Positions 1 through 10,379 are shown, counted from the stretch's first letter. The stretch is 64,000 bases of DNA from Dokdonia sinensis (GCF_003688895.1 NZ_REFV01000006.1:156176-220175); one strand, 5' to 3'. The notes: generated from the sequence alone by a model not told the origin. Numbers and translations: made by a program.

Positions 1-2
1 AG

Positions 3-2105
3 TCATCAAAATTTGAATCTATAGAAACTGATTTTTTGACGATTATCACAGACATTACGGATGAGCAAGTACCCCCTCAGAACCGTGCTTTAATCATAGA
101 TAGAATTGCCGGATTTTTAAATTCTGAATTAGGTAGCTACCCACATAAACAAATTTTAGTATCTAATTTAGATTACCGGGAGAATCCCGTCTACGGGCTC
201 AATCAATTACCTGATTTTATAAGACCGTTTCCTGACGGCTTTCAGTACGAACTAAAGCTGCTCAAAACAACAATTAATAATTATGTAGACAATACCGTGC
301 TTATTAACCCCAGGTACGACCGATGGGCTGTTGATGGTATAAAGACGTACTTGTTGCAGTCCTATATGGATACGTTTTATCCGGATTTAAAAGTTGTTGG
401 AAGTCTCAGCAAGTACTGGCTTGTACGTCAGTTTTATGCTTCTAATCTAGAATTTAATGACCAGTTCAATCTCCTATATATGCATATGGCTCGTTTAAAT
501 TTAGACCAGCCGCTCACAAAACCAAGAGACTCCCTAATAAAATTTAATCTCAATATTGCAAATCAATACAAAAGTGGTGCTGGTTTATTTTACTTAGGCG
601 ACTTTATAGGACAAGAAAAAATAAGTTCAAGTATTAAGAAGTACTATAACAGTTTTAAGCTTGAGTCTTCTAAAACTTCAGATTTTGAACGAATTCTAAG
701 AGAAGCAACAGATAAAAATATAGATTGGTTTTTTGACGATTTTGTAAACACCCGCAAAAAGATTGATTTCAAATTTGGTAAAACGAGGGTTTTAGGTGAC
801 TCGCTCTATGTTGATGTAAAAAACAAAAAAGACAACAAAATGCCCGTATCTGTCTTTGCTTTTAAGAATGACACTCTGACCTCTAAAACTTGGGTAGAAA
901 ATATTACAGACAAAAAAACAATAGTGTTACCTAAGGATAGTGTAGACAGGCTTGTTTTAAATTATAACAGAGCACTTCCAGAATACAACTTACGAGATAA
1001 CTATAAAAAGCCAGGCGCATTTTTAGGATTAAACAAACCCTTTCAATTCAAGTTACTCCAAGATTTAGAAAATCCGTCCAAAAATCAGCTGTTTTTTATG
1101 CCCGTTTTTGAGTACAATTTATATGATGGCTTTACTTCGGGTATGAAGGTTTATAACAAGACATTACTAAGAAAAGAATTTAACTACAAATTAGAACCGC
1201 AATGGGGTGCTCGTTCTAACACGATTGTAGGCAAAGCATCACTTTCATACACTCATAATTTAATGGACAGTAGGCTCCATAGGATACGTTACGGTTTCTC
1301 AGGAAGTAGATTTTCTTATGCAGATGATTTATTCTTTAGAAAATATACACCATTTATACGGTTAGATTTCAGAAAAAGAGATTTACGATTAGATGAAGGA
1401 CAAAGTATTACTGCGCGATGGGTAAATGTAGATAGAGACGAAGATGTGAGCTTAGTAGATCAAGATCCCAATTATAGTGTGTTTGATTTGCGTTATACCA
1501 AGTCTAAACGAGGTATTATTAGTGTTTTAAATTATAATGTTGATTTTCAAATAGCCAAGAATTTTAGCAAAGTATCTAGTACCGCTTTTTATAGAAGACT
1601 GTTTTTAAATAATAGACAACTGAATCTCAGATTTTTTGGAGGCGTTTTCCTAAACAATAATGCTCGAGATAATGGTGATTTTTTCAGCTTTGCTTTAGAT
1701 AGGCCTACCGATTATCTCTTTGACTATAATTATTATGGTAGATCTGAAGATACTGGCCTTTTTAGCCAGCAGTACATCGTCGCCGAAGGTGGGTTTAAAT
1801 CCCAACTAGAGCCAGCATTTGCAAACGATTGGATCTTAACCACCAATGCAAGTACCACAATCTGGAAGTATATCTATGCTTACGGAGATTTTGGTATTGT
1901 TAAAAATGAAGGAATAAATACTCGTTTTCTATATGACTCTGGAGTACAATTGAGTTTATTAGATGACTATTTTGAACTATACTTCCCTGTATACTCAAAT
2001 TTAGGATGGGAAATAGGGCAACCTAACTACGAAACAAAGATTCGATTTACGGTTTCTTTAAGTTTTGATACGCTTATAGGTTTGTTTACTAGGAAGTGGT
2101 ACTAA
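3..2105 (+). CDS. M1-family (gluzincin) peptidase-like protein, 5'-truncated by the window edge
   Basis: The reading frame is open to the left edge with no stop, so the true start lies outside the window; the first in-window candidate start (TTG at 36) is unlikely to be real. The N-terminal half resembles the C-terminal part of M1 aminopeptidase catalytic regions: a W-A-V-D-G segment where families have W-x-x-E-G, a helical segment GAGLFYLGDF and the DWFFDDFV element that usually ends such domains. The last ~340 residues are rich in alternating aromatic/polar strands and look like an outer-membrane-associated beta domain. The zinc-binding HExxH would be upstream and cannot be checked, so activity is uncertain. 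Probably cell-surface or periplasmic. Confidence 0.7.
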   Translation, partial: SSKFESIETDFLTIITDITDEQVPPQNRALIIDRIAGFLNSELGSYPHKQILVSNLDYRENPVYGLNQLPDFIRPFPDGFQYELKLLKTTINNYVDNTVLINPRYDRWAVDGIKTYLLQSYMDTFYPDLKVVGSLSKYWLVRQFYASNLEFNDQFNLLYMHMARLNLDQPLTKPRDSLIKFNLNIANQYKSGAGLFYLGDFIGQEKISSSIKKYYNSFKLESSKTSDFERILREATDKNIDWFFDDFVNTRKKIDFKFGKTRVLGDSLYVDVKNKKDNKMPVSVFAFKNDTLTSKTWVENITDKKTIVLPKDSVDRLVLNYNRALPEYNLRDNYKKPGAFLGLNKPFQFKLLQDLENPSKNQLFFMPVFEYNLYDGFTSGMKVYNKTLLRKEFNYKLEPQWGARSNTIVGKASLSYTHNLMDSRLHRIRYGFSGSRFSYADDLFFRKYTPFIRLDFRKRDLRLDEGQSITARWVNVDRDEDVSLVDQDPNYSVFDLRYTKSKRGIISVLNYNVDFQIAKNFSKVSSTAFYRRLFLNNRQLNLRFFGGVFLNNNARDNGDFFSFALDRPTDYLFDYNYYGRSEDTGLFSQQYIVAEGGFKSQLEPAFANDWILTTNASTTIWKYIYAYGDFGIVKNEGINTRFLYDSGVQLSLLDDYFELYFPVYSNLGWEIGQPNYETKIRFTVSLSFDTLIGLFTRKWY

Positions 2106-2265
2106 CCTGTATCTCAATACTGCAAAGTTTCTATGTTCTTTAAAATAAAGTTATCTTAATTATAGATTTCTTAACGATTTCACAAAAAACATTTGTTTCT
2201 TATATTATTAATAGCAAAAAATACATTTTTGTGAAAAAAATGCAAAATTTTAGCTATATTATGAA

Positions 2266-2296
2266 TTGCATTGGACACTCTTTTAACCTATTTTTG
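2266..2296 (+). promoter_or_regulatory. Candidate Bacteroidota promoter upstream of the E1 gene
   Basis: TATTTTTG at 2289-2296 matches the TAnnTTTG -7 box, with a TTG at 2266-2268 about 20 bases upstream as a possible -33 element. Transcription would begin roughly 15 bases before the ATG at 2317. Assigned by pattern only. Confidence 0.45.
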
Positions 2297-2316
2297 CGAT
2301 TGAAAACCATTTAATT

Positions 2317-4725
2317 ATGAAGACAAATACTGCTCACAAAGCTTCTCTTTCATTTGATGATTTTAAAGCCTCTGTGCTAGAAGATTATCGTGTTGCTGTG
2401 ACAAGTCGTGAGTGCAGTCTTCTGGGGCGAAGGGAAGTTCTTACTGGTAAAGCAAAATTTGGAATTTTTGGAGATGGGAAAGAGGTGCCACAGCTTGCTT
2501 GGGCTCGTGCTTTTAAAAATGGAGACTTTAGATCTGGTTATTATAGAGATCAGACATTTATGATGGCCATAGGCGAGTTAACTATCACTCAATTTTTTGC
2601 CGGATTATATGCTCATACAGATCTTAATTACGATCCTATGAGTGCTGGAAAACAAATGGGCGGTCACTTTGCCACACATAGTCTTGATAAAAATGGTAAT
2701 TGGAAAAACCTTTTAGAACAAAAAAACTCAAGTGCAGACATTTCTCCCACTGCCGGGCAAATGCCTAGACTCTTAGGACTCGCACAAGCTTCGAAAATTT
2801 ATAGAAATGTAGCCACAACAAATAAAGATAATTTCTCTGACAATGGTAATGAAGTAGCTTGGGGTACTATAGGTAATGCGAGCACGAGTGAAGGCCTGTT
2901 TTTTGAAACTATAAATGCCGCTGGAGTATTGCAAGTTCCTATGGTTATTAATGTATGGGATGATGAATATGGAATCTCTGTACACGCAAGACATCAGACG
3001 ACAAAAGAAAATATATCAGAAATTCTCTCAGGATTCCAGCGCACAGAGGCCGAAAAAGGTTACGAAATAATTCGAGTAAAAGGTTGGGACTACCCTGCAC
3101 TAGTTGAAGCTTATGAAAAAGCAGGAGCCATCGCGAGAAATGAGCACGTTCCTGTACTCGTACACGTTAATGAACTAACCCAGCCGCAGGGACACTCTAC
3201 CTCTGGTTCTCATGAGAGATATAAAGATGAGGATCGTCTTGAGTGGGAAAGAGCGCACGACTGTAATCTAAAGATGAGAGAATGGCTAATAAGTCAGGGA
3301 CTAGCTACAGATGAGGAATTACAGGAAATAGAAAAAGGAATAAAAAAAGAGGTACGCGACGGCAAAAAAGAGGCTTGGACTTCTTTTATGAAGCCTATAA
3401 AATCTGAACAATCAAGTTTAGTAGGTCTAATCAAGAACCTAATACAAGAAAGTGCAAATGGTGTTTTTTTAAAACCTTTACTAAAGGAATTAGAAGAAAA
3501 TAAAGAACCTTTAAAATCTGATTTGCTCAAAATCGCAAGAAGATCTCTTCGATTTGTTATCGGAGAATCCAGCACAGCAAAAGAGGCACTCTTAGCCTGG
3601 ATTACAACATATATAGACGCAGTACAGCCTCAATACTCTGCTCATTTATATAGCGAGACAGCGTCTAATGCTACTTTAGTAAGAGAGATTAAACCAGAGT
3701 ATGGAGAAGAAAATCTTGTAGACGGAAGAGTAATTCTGCGAGATAATTTTGATCATATTTTTGGGAACCATACCAATACGTTAATTTTTGGAGAAGATTC
3801 AGGCGCAATAGGCGATGTAAATCAGGGGCTTGAGGGACTGCAAGAAAAATATGGAGACTTACGCGTGGCAGATGCTGGTATACGCGAGGCAACAATCCTT
3901 GGACAAGGTATAGGAATGGCAATGCGTGGACTACGTCCTATTGCAGAGATTCAATATTTAGATTATTTACTCTATGCTCTACAAATAATGAGTGACGACC
4001 TCGCTACACTACGTTATAGGTCTCACGGTCGTCAGAAGGCACCATTAATAGTCCGGACCAGAGGGCATCGCTTAGAAGGAATCTGGCACAGCGGCTCTCA
4101 AATGGGAGCAATCATAGCATTACTGCGAGGAATGTACATCCTTACTCCACGCAATATGACAAAAGCCGCAGGGTTTTACAACACGCTATTAGAAAGTGAT
4201 GAACCAGCACTTATAGTAGAATGTCTAAATGGTTACCGCCTTAAAGAAAATTTACCAACTAATATCGGTCAATTTAGAACGCCAATCGGTGTTGTCGAGA
4301 CCGTAAAGGAGGGCGTAGATATGACGGTACTTTCCTATGGGAGTACATTGCGTATCGTTCAGGAAGTTGCAAAGGATTTGGTGGCTGTAGGGATTGATAT
4401 TGAAGTTATAGATGCACAAAGTTTACTGCCATTTGACCTTAATCACGACGTAGTAAAAAGTATTGAAAAAACAAATAGACTTCTCGTAGTAGATGAGGAT
4501 ATGCCAGGAGGAGCAAGTGCTTATTTACTAGATAAAATTCTTAATGAACAAAATGCTTATCAGTATTTAGATTCTAAGCCTGAGTGTCTCGCTTCAAAGC
4601 CACATCGTCCTGCCTATGGTACTGATGGAGATTATTTTTCAAAACCTTCGGCAGAAGATATTTTTGAGAAAATTTATGCAATGATGCACGAGGCTGATCC
4701 TTTGAGCTACCCTAAATTGAGATAA
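2317..4725 (+). CDS. Fused alpha/beta E1 subunit of a 2-oxoacid (branched-chain type) dehydrogenase
   Basis: This is a single 802-residue chain. The N-terminal half matches the thiamine-diphosphate-binding alpha subunit, with GTIGNASTSEG and NVWDDEYGIS near residues 182-220 where the family has GDGxxSEG and NNxYxIS. The C-terminal half from about residue 485 matches the beta subunit (FGED, GIREATILGQGIGMAMRG, EIQYLDYL, and the transketolase C-terminal domain after about 660). E1 decarboxylates a 2-oxoacid and passes the acyl group to the lipoyl E2 subunit. No E2 or E3 gene is adjacent. Alpha-beta fusions of this type are widespread in Bacteroidota and are usually called branched-chain alpha-keto acid dehydrogenase. 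Substrate is not determined by the sequence. Confidence 0.9.
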   Translation: MKTNTAHKASLSFDDFKASVLEDYRVAVTSRECSLLGRREVLTGKAKFGIFGDGKEVPQLAWARAFKNGDFRSGYYRDQTFMMAIGELTITQFFAGLYAHTDLNYDPMSAGKQMGGHFATHSLDKNGNWKNLLEQKNSSADISPTAGQMPRLLGLAQASKIYRNVATTNKDNFSDNGNEVAWGTIGNASTSEGLFFETINAAGVLQVPMVINVWDDEYGISVHARHQTTKENISEILSGFQRTEAEKGYEIIRVKGWDYPALVEAYEKAGAIARNEHVPVLVHVNELTQPQGHSTSGSHERYKDEDRLEWERAHDCNLKMREWLISQGLATDEELQEIEKGIKKEVRDGKKEAWTSFMKPIKSEQSSLVGLIKNLIQESANGVFLKPLLKELEENKEPLKSDLLKIARRSLRFVIGESSTAKEALLAWITTYIDAVQPQYSAHLYSETASNATLVREIKPEYGEENLVDGRVILRDNFDHIFGNHTNTLIFGEDSGAIGDVNQGLEGLQEKYGDLRVADAGIREATILGQGIGMAMRGLRPIAEIQYLDYLLYALQIMSDDLATLRYRSHGRQKAPLIVRTRGHRLEGIWHSGSQMGAIIALLRGMYILTPRNMTKAAGFYNTLLESDEPALIVECLNGYRLKENLPTNIGQFRTPIGVVETVKEGVDMTVLSYGSTLRIVQEVAKDLVAVGIDIEVIDAQSLLPFDLNHDVVKSIEKTNRLLVVDEDMPGGASAYLLDKILNEQNAYQYLDSKPECLASKPHRPAYGTDGDYFSKPSAEDIFEKIYAMMHEADPLSYPKLR

Positions 4726-4775
4726 GAGTATTTTAAAATTATATGAGCCCTGCAGCGATGTGGGGATTTTTTTTA

Positions 4776-4791
4776 CGCTTTCGCGAAAGCG
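4776..4791. repeat. Dispersed palindrome copy (intact 16-mer)
   Basis: CGCTTTCGCGAAAGCG lies between the convergent E1 and HD-phosphodiesterase genes, 50 bases after the E1 stop, just after a T-rich run. Confidence 0.9.
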
Positions 4792-4814
4792 CACCTCTAA
4801 TTAGTCAAAAAAAA

Positions 4815-6869
4815 TTATTCTGGATACTCAATTCTTAAATGATAAATATTATTAAGCTTACGTTTGAGCACTTTCTTAATCTGCTGGATTTCTTTAAAGG
4901 TGATATTTGCATTAAGAAACTGTCCCTCATCCATTTGCTTTTTGACAATTTTTTCGACAAAAGCGTCAATTAAGGTTGATGTAGGATTTTTTAAACTTTT
5001 ACTTGCTGCTTCTACACTATCTGCCATCATTAAAATAGCTGTCTCTTTACTGAAGGGCAATGGTCCTGGATAACTAAAGTCTTCCTGTTTTACATCGTCA
5101 TCAACCTCCTTTGCTTTCATGTAAAAATAATAAACCGTGCTCGTCCCGTGATGCGTTCTTATAAAATCAATTACGCGGTCCGGGAGCTTATTTTTTCTTG
5201 CAATTTCTATCCCGTTAATAACGTGATCTACAATGATTCTGGCACTTTCCTGAGGTGATAAATCTTCGTGGCTATTTACTCCTGTTGCTTGATTTTCGGT
5301 AAAATCTGTAGGATTTGTCATTTTTCCTATATCGTGATAAAGGGCTCCTACCCTAACCAACATGGCATTTGCTCCAATCTCATTTGCCGCAGCCTCACAT
5401 AAATTTGCAACATTAAGGCTATGGTGAAAAGTACCTGGAGCATCATCTGCTAATTGTTTGAGCAATTTTGTGTTTGTATCTGAAAGTTCTAGAAGCGAGA
5501 CATCACTTACAAGTCCAAAAATTCTTTCATAAACATATATCAAAGGCTGTACAAATAGCGTCCCTAAACCTGCAAGTCCAAACATTGCAAAATTTTCCCA
5601 TTTTAAATTGTCTACACTTCCTTCGTGTATAGCGTGAAAAGCAAAATAAGCAATAATATATACCAGAGTAATTTGACCTACGGAGATAAATAGATTTGCT
5701 CTTTTGTAAAGCTCTGGAACTGTAAGAATGGTAACAATACCAGCAATCACTTGTAAAAAGAAGTATTCAAAACTATCTGGGACAATAAATCCCAACAATA
5801 AAATAGTAATCACGTGTGTAAATAATCCTAATCGTGCATCAAAAAACGCTTTTAAAATAAGCGGAAGTATACACAAAGGAACAACATATACATACTCAGG
5901 CTTAAGTTTTACAATAAGCGTCGTGAGCAACACCATTAAGACCACATTGAAGAAAATAAATGTAATCTTCGTATTGTTCATATAAACCTCAAATCGATAC
6001 GTTTTTATAAACAATACCAGCATTACTAACGCTAGCATTACTAAAAAAATATAACCAAGTAAAATCCAATTGTAGGTCGACTCACTAAAATCTTGTGATT
6101 CATATTGTGACTTTAATGACAGTAGCTTAAGTAATGTTTCACCCTCTACAATTTCTCCTCTTGCGACAATCCGACTTCCCTTTGCCACCACACCACGCGT
6201 TGGGCTTATTTTAGATAATCCATCTTTAATAGCTGCTTCTGTCAGATCAGAATTAAAAGAAACATTTGTCTTTATATTTTCATAAAGCACTTTGAGCAAT
6301 TTACCTTTAAGAGGTGCATATGGAGATGTGACGATTTCATTTTCTAAGAATTTTGATACTTGTGCAGTAGTGCGTAACTGACTCAAAGTTATTTGAGATG
6401 CTTTATTTCCTTTTTGAAGGTAAATAAGTCTTTCTTCATTAAAACTATAGGCTTGATCTATAACACCAAACTCGTATATAGTATTAAGAAGATCGGTCGT
6501 AAACTTTTCTAATTCACTTTTGTCACTACCTAGATTTTTTAGTGTAGAATCATTACTTATTGAAGCTATTTCGTCTTTTACTTTACTAACCGTTGTATTA
6601 ACTTTTTCTTCATCATAAGTAAAATAGAGAATAGCATTATCTCTAACCGCTTTTTTTTCTTCTTCAATTGATGATTCACTCTTTAGTATGGCAAAGTCAT
6701 CGTCAGCATAAAGATTATTGTAAGACCAGGGAAATCCTTTCTGAATGTCATACTGAAACTTCCCACTCTTAGGTAAGGTGTATACAATAAGAACCGCACT
6801 CGCAACAACTAGTAATAACTTATAAAGAAGGTCTTGATGTTTATAGAAGGACTTGAGATAGTTTTTCAT
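4815..6869 (-). CDS. pgpH: 7TM-HD family phosphohydrolase, probable cyclic-di-AMP phosphodiesterase (PgpH type)
   Basis: This 684-residue membrane protein has an N-terminal transmembrane helix (about 18-36), an extracytoplasmic 7TMR-HDED-like domain (about 40-265), a cluster of hydrophobic helices (about 265-455) and a cytoplasmic HD domain. The HD metal site is visible as H in GTFHHSLN (about 476) and HD in LYHDIGK (about 510), followed by SHEDL. This architecture is that of PgpH, which hydrolyses c-di-AMP in Listeria; the Bacteroidota members are inferred to do the same. It is convergent with E1 and transcribed away from the thiolase. No diadenylate cyclase is present in the window. Confidence 0.88.
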   Translation of the reverse strand: MKNYLKSFYKHQDLLYKLLLVVASAVLIVYTLPKSGKFQYDIQKGFPWSYNNLYADDDFAILKSESSIEEEKKAVRDNAILYFTYDEEKVNTTVSKVKDEIASISNDSTLKNLGSDKSELEKFTTDLLNTIYEFGVIDQAYSFNEERLIYLQKGNKASQITLSQLRTTAQVSKFLENEIVTSPYAPLKGKLLKVLYENIKTNVSFNSDLTEAAIKDGLSKISPTRGVVAKGSRIVARGEIVEGETLLKLLSLKSQYESQDFSESTYNWILLGYIFLVMLALVMLVLFIKTYRFEVYMNNTKITFIFFNVVLMVLLTTLIVKLKPEYVYVVPLCILPLILKAFFDARLGLFTHVITILLLGFIVPDSFEYFFLQVIAGIVTILTVPELYKRANLFISVGQITLVYIIAYFAFHAIHEGSVDNLKWENFAMFGLAGLGTLFVQPLIYVYERIFGLVSDVSLLELSDTNTKLLKQLADDAPGTFHHSLNVANLCEAAANEIGANAMLVRVGALYHDIGKMTNPTDFTENQATGVNSHEDLSPQESARIIVDHVINGIEIARKNKLPDRVIDFIRTHHGTSTVYYFYMKAKEVDDDVKQEDFSYPGPLPFSKETAILMMADSVEAASKSLKNPTSTLIDAFVEKIVKKQMDEGQFLNANITFKEIQQIKKVLKRKLNNIYHLRIEYPE

Positions 6870-7004
6870 GCGATGATTATCTATCTCAAAAATACTAAAA
6901 TTTAACTGGGAATTGTTAGGGTTAAAAGTACATCAGCAAGAAATGTAATAGGTCAATTTTCCTTACATTCGCAAAAGAAAACACCCTTAAATAGGAATTG
7001 AGAT

Positions 7005-8186
7005 ATGAGCAAAAAAGTTGTAATTGTTGCCGCCGTAAGAACACCTATAGGAAGCTTTTTAGGTAAACTTTCCTCCGTAAGCGCTACTAAATTAGGAAGT
7101 TCGGCCATTAAAGGTGCTTTGGATAAAATTAACCTAGACCCAAAACTGGTAGATGAAGTTTATATGGGTAATGTTGTACAGGCTGGTGTTGGGCAAGCCC
7201 CTGCGAGACAGGCTGCACTTGGAGCTGGTATTCCTGAAACCGTTCCTTGTACTACGGTAAATAAAGTCTGTGCATCGGGAATGAAAGCGGTAAGCAATGC
7301 CGCACAAGCAATACTCGTAGGCGATGCAGAAATTGTTGTTGCTGGAGGTATGGAAAATATGAGCTTAATTCCTCATTATGTTCACTTGCGTAATAGTCAT
7401 AAATTTGGGCCTCAGACTTTTGTAGACGGAATGCAAAAAGATGGCCTTGTAGATGCTTATGACGGAAACGCTATGGGAGTATGTGCAGATGCATGTGCCT
7501 CTAGATATGAATTTAGTCGTGAGGATCAAGACAGTTATGCAATTCAGTCCTATGAGCGCAGTGCTGCTGCTTGGAACGCAGGAAAGTTTAAAGATGAAGT
7601 AATTCCTGTAGCTGTGCCGCAACGTCGTGGTGATGATATCATTGTCGATACAGACGAAGAATTTACAAACGTTAGAATAGATAAAATACCTGCGCTGCGA
7701 CCAGCATTTACTAAAGATGGTACAGTAACAGCTGCAAATGCTTCTACCATAAATGATGGAGCAGGAGCTGTAATACTTATGAGCGAAGAAAAAGCAAAAA
7801 AACTAAACCTTACTCCGCTATGTACTATAAAGGGGTATGCAGATGCTGCTCAAGAACCAGAATGGTTTACTACCGCTCCGGCGAAAGCTTTGCCCAAAGC
7901 ACTCGCTAAGGCTGGTGTAACACAAGATGATATAGACTTTTTTGAATTTAACGAGGCTTTTTCAGTAGTAGGACTAGCAAATATGAAATTACTAGGTCTT
8001 ACAGATAAAAATGTAAATGTAAACGGTGGCGCAGTTTCTCTAGGTCATCCATTAGGATGTAGTGGTGTTAGAATCTTAATCACCCTGATTCATGTTCTAA
8101 AACAGAACAATGCAAAACTTGGTGCTGCAGCAATTTGCAATGGTGGTGGCGGCGCCTCTGCAATAGTAATAGAAAATCATATTTAA
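7005..8186 (+). CDS. Acetyl-CoA C-acetyltransferase (thiolase)
   Basis: The 393-residue length is typical of biosynthetic/degradative thiolases. The nucleophilic cysteine is in NKVCASGMKA (Cys about 88), the NEAF motif is present, the catalytic histidine is in GGAVSLGHPLGCSG (about 348), and the second cysteine in CNGGGGASA (about 378). The enzyme condenses or cleaves two acyl-CoA units, most likely acetoacetyl-CoA, in fatty acid or branched-chain degradation. The short gap to the next gene (20 bases) suggests co-transcription. The substrate-chain specificity cannot be read from these motifs. Confidence 0.93.
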   Translation: MSKKVVIVAAVRTPIGSFLGKLSSVSATKLGSSAIKGALDKINLDPKLVDEVYMGNVVQAGVGQAPARQAALGAGIPETVPCTTVNKVCASGMKAVSNAAQAILVGDAEIVVAGGMENMSLIPHYVHLRNSHKFGPQTFVDGMQKDGLVDAYDGNAMGVCADACASRYEFSREDQDSYAIQSYERSAAAWNAGKFKDEVIPVAVPQRRGDDIIVDTDEEFTNVRIDKIPALRPAFTKDGTVTAANASTINDGAGAVILMSEEKAKKLNLTPLCTIKGYADAAQEPEWFTTAPAKALPKALAKAGVTQDDIDFFEFNEAFSVVGLANMKLLGLTDKNVNVNGGAVSLGHPLGCSGVRILITLIHVLKQNNAKLGAAAICNGGGGASAIVIENHI

Positions 8187-8206
8187 TAATTTCTGTTTCA
8201 TAAAGT

Positions 8207-8956
8207 ATGCGCTACGGAATATGTCCTCTTAGTATCGTCCCAATGCGAGCTGAACCTTCAGACCGCAGTGAGCTCGTAAACCAAGTACTTTATGGTGAGT
8301 ATTTTAAGGTTTTAGAACAGCGCAAGAAATGGAGTAAGATTAGACTTGCACACGATAATTACGAGGGGTGGGTAGATAATAAACAATATGTGGAGCTTAA
8401 TGAAAGTGATTACGCTTTCGCGAAAGCGCAAAAAACAACCTTAACCGCAGATCCCGTGCAATTTGTTACTACTCCTGATGGATCTTTAGTCACGACCGTC
8501 TTGGGATCAACAATATCGACAACTTCGCTTCTTGAGCATACTTACGACGGTCAAGTAAAATCGGGGCGGAAAGACAAGATACACCTTATTGAAACAGCAT
8601 TACTTTACATCAAAGCTCCATATTTATGGGGAGGCAGATCACCTTTCGGTATTGATTGTAGCGGTTTTACACAAATGGTTTACAGACTCAACGGTCATAA
8701 ATTACTACGTGACGCCTCACAGCAAGCTTCGCAAGGAGAACCTTTAAGTTTTATAGAAGAAAGTCAGGCAGGAGATCTTGCATTTTTTGATAATGCAGAT
8801 GGGGATATAACTCATGTAGGTATTATTATGGATGATAATTATATAATTCACGCCCACGGTGAAGTACGAATAGATCGCTTAGATCATTCAGGGATTTATA
8901 ATATTCATTTAAGACGACACACTCACAAATTAAGAGTAATTAAAAAAATTATTTGA
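8207..8956 (+). CDS. C40-family (NlpC/P60) peptidase with N-terminal SH3-like domain
   Basis: This 249-residue protein starts with an SH3-like region (PMRAEPSDRSELVNQVLYGE, then KWSKIRL and YEGWVDNKQY). The catalytic NlpC/P60 domain follows: nucleophile in DCSGF (Cys about 151), histidine in THVGII (about 203) and a third polar residue in IHAHGE (about 216). These enzymes cleave peptidoglycan stem peptides, usually the D-gamma-glutamyl-diamino acid bond. No signal peptide is visible, which is often the case for this flavobacterial form. One copy of the dispersed palindrome sits in frame inside the gene and encodes YAFAKA, in the linker between the two domains. Confidence 0.9.
   Translation: MRYGICPLSIVPMRAEPSDRSELVNQVLYGEYFKVLEQRKKWSKIRLAHDNYEGWVDNKQYVELNESDYAFAKAQKTTLTADPVQFVTTPDGSLVTTVLGSTISTTSLLEHTYDGQVKSGRKDKIHLIETALLYIKAPYLWGGRSPFGIDCSGFTQMVYRLNGHKLLRDASQQASQGEPLSFIEESQAGDLAFFDNADGDITHVGIIMDDNYIIHAHGEVRIDRLDHSGIYNIHLRRHTHKLRVIKKII
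8413..8428. repeat. Dispersed palindrome copy inside the NlpC/P60 gene
   Basis: Intact CGCTTTCGCGAAAGCG read in a frame giving A-F-A-K-A. This is the only coding copy not read as L-S-R. It falls in the interdomain linker, where extra residues would be tolerated. Confidence 0.9.
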
Positions 8957-8987
8957 AATAAGTTTAATATTCATTCTAGATTCAAAA

Positions 8988-9025
8988 CAAAAAATCCAGT
9001 AATTTAAAAATTACTGGATTTTTTG
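8988..9025. terminator. Bidirectional intrinsic terminator
   Basis: Perfect 17-bp inverted repeat (8988-9004 and 9009-9025) with a 4-base loop, A-rich on one side and T-rich on the other, between the convergent NlpC/P60 and TPR genes. Confidence 0.9.
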
Positions 9026-9042
9026 TTTAAAGAATAAGGCAA

Positions 9043-10305
9043 TTATTCTCCTCCCTCAAGAGCGTCTATTTTAGACTTAATAGTATCTGCCTTACTTTGC
9101 ATATCCAACTGCTGATAGATTCCGTAAAGAGATCTTGCCACCTGAATGTTTTGTGGTTTAGCTGCAAGTGCTTTCTCGAGATAAGGCATAGCGTCTCTAT
9201 AAATATTCTCGCGCTTTACTTTTAACTCGTCGTACTTTTTAAAATCTGCTTTTGAAGTGCCTAGGGAATTCATTTCATCTACAATCTTTTGCTCACCAGA
9301 TAAAATTAGAGCCGCTAAGTTATTGTAAGAACTACCATAATCCGGATTGAGCTCAATAGACTTCTTGTAATACAACATAGCTTGTTCCTTATCACCTAAC
9401 TGATCTGCACTAACTCCAAGATTGTAAAATAATTCTGGTTTTTCGTCTTCACTAGCCAATTTTAAAACCTCTTCGATGCTTTCCTTATACTTATCCATCT
9501 TATTCATTTTGAGATAGATATCTGCTTCCGAGCGGAGTAATAAGATATCGTCAGGATTTTCTGCACGAGCATCTGCCATTGCTTGTAACGCTTTGTCATT
9601 ATCTTCTTTAGAGATGTAGATAAGAGCTATGTTTTTTGCAATTTCGGCGCTTTTTGAGTCAGTAAGTTTAGTGTCCGGCTTGATATGAGTTTTACCAAGT
9701 ACTGCTATCTCACGTTCTGCGGCATTTCCAAACTCTTCTACTTCTCCCGTCTCAACGTTTGTGGCAATAAGAACCTGCTCTCTTCCTTGGAATTTCATAT
9801 CCTTGAGTTGCGTATAATATTTAAGCGCAGTATCATAATCCTGACCATTTACAGCATTTGAGGCTGCGTAGTATAAGTATATGGTATCTTTTTTACTCAT
9901 TTGGTACGCCTGTTCTAGCTTTTGAGCAGCACCTTTAAAATTCTCAGCGTTCTGATCTGCAATGGCACCATTAACAGTATTTGAAATTATGGTATTGAGA
10001 CCATTCTGTGCATCTTCACTATACTTTGAGTCTTTAAGCATACTAAAAGTCTCTGCAGCTACTTTAAGATCTGCTGCATTTGTATTATTTACACCTAAGT
10101 ATGCTTGAGCTTTTAAGAGCAAGAATTTCTCTTTTGTCTTTTCATCCATATTTCCCATAAGAGCTTCTGCTGCTCCTACAGCAGCTTTGGCCTGGCCATA
10201 ACTACCAGACTTTACGGCTTTCTCTATTGCTTTGACTTCTTTCTTTTGAGCAAAGGCTACTGTTGTCAAAGCAAAGGCCAATGCAAATAAAAATTTCGTT
10301 TTCAT
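9043..10305 (-). CDS. Exported tetratricopeptide-repeat protein
   Basis: The 420-residue protein has a signal peptide (MKTKFLFALAFALTTVAFAQ). It then consists of TPR-like helical pairs, the clearest being PELFYNLGVSADQLGDKEQA and YYKKSIELNPDYGSSYNNLAA near residues 295-330, with further repeats at about 120-170 and 215-265. TPR proteins act as protein-interaction scaffolds; a specific role cannot be assigned. It lies 74 bases downstream of gyrA in the same direction and could be transcribed with it. A similar TPR protein accompanies gyrA in other Flavobacteriaceae as far as I recall, which would suggest a conserved pairing. Confidence 0.85.
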   Translation of the reverse strand: MKTKFLFALAFALTTVAFAQKKEVKAIEKAVKSGSYGQAKAAVGAAEALMGNMDEKTKEKFLLLKAQAYLGVNNTNAADLKVAAETFSMLKDSKYSEDAQNGLNTIISNTVNGAIADQNAENFKGAAQKLEQAYQMSKKDTIYLYYAASNAVNGQDYDTALKYYTQLKDMKFQGREQVLIATNVETGEVEEFGNAAEREIAVLGKTHIKPDTKLTDSKSAEIAKNIALIYISKEDNDKALQAMADARAENPDDILLLRSEADIYLKMNKMDKYKESIEEVLKLASEDEKPELFYNLGVSADQLGDKEQAMLYYKKSIELNPDYGSSYNNLAALILSGEQKIVDEMNSLGTSKADFKKYDELKVKRENIYRDAMPYLEKALAAKPQNIQVARSLYGIYQQLDMQSKADTIKSKIDALEGGE

Positions 10306-10379
10306 CTTTTAATGTGTGTTAATTATATAAAGGGTTAATCAAATTTAAACATTTTTAGACAACCCATATTTATTTCTAT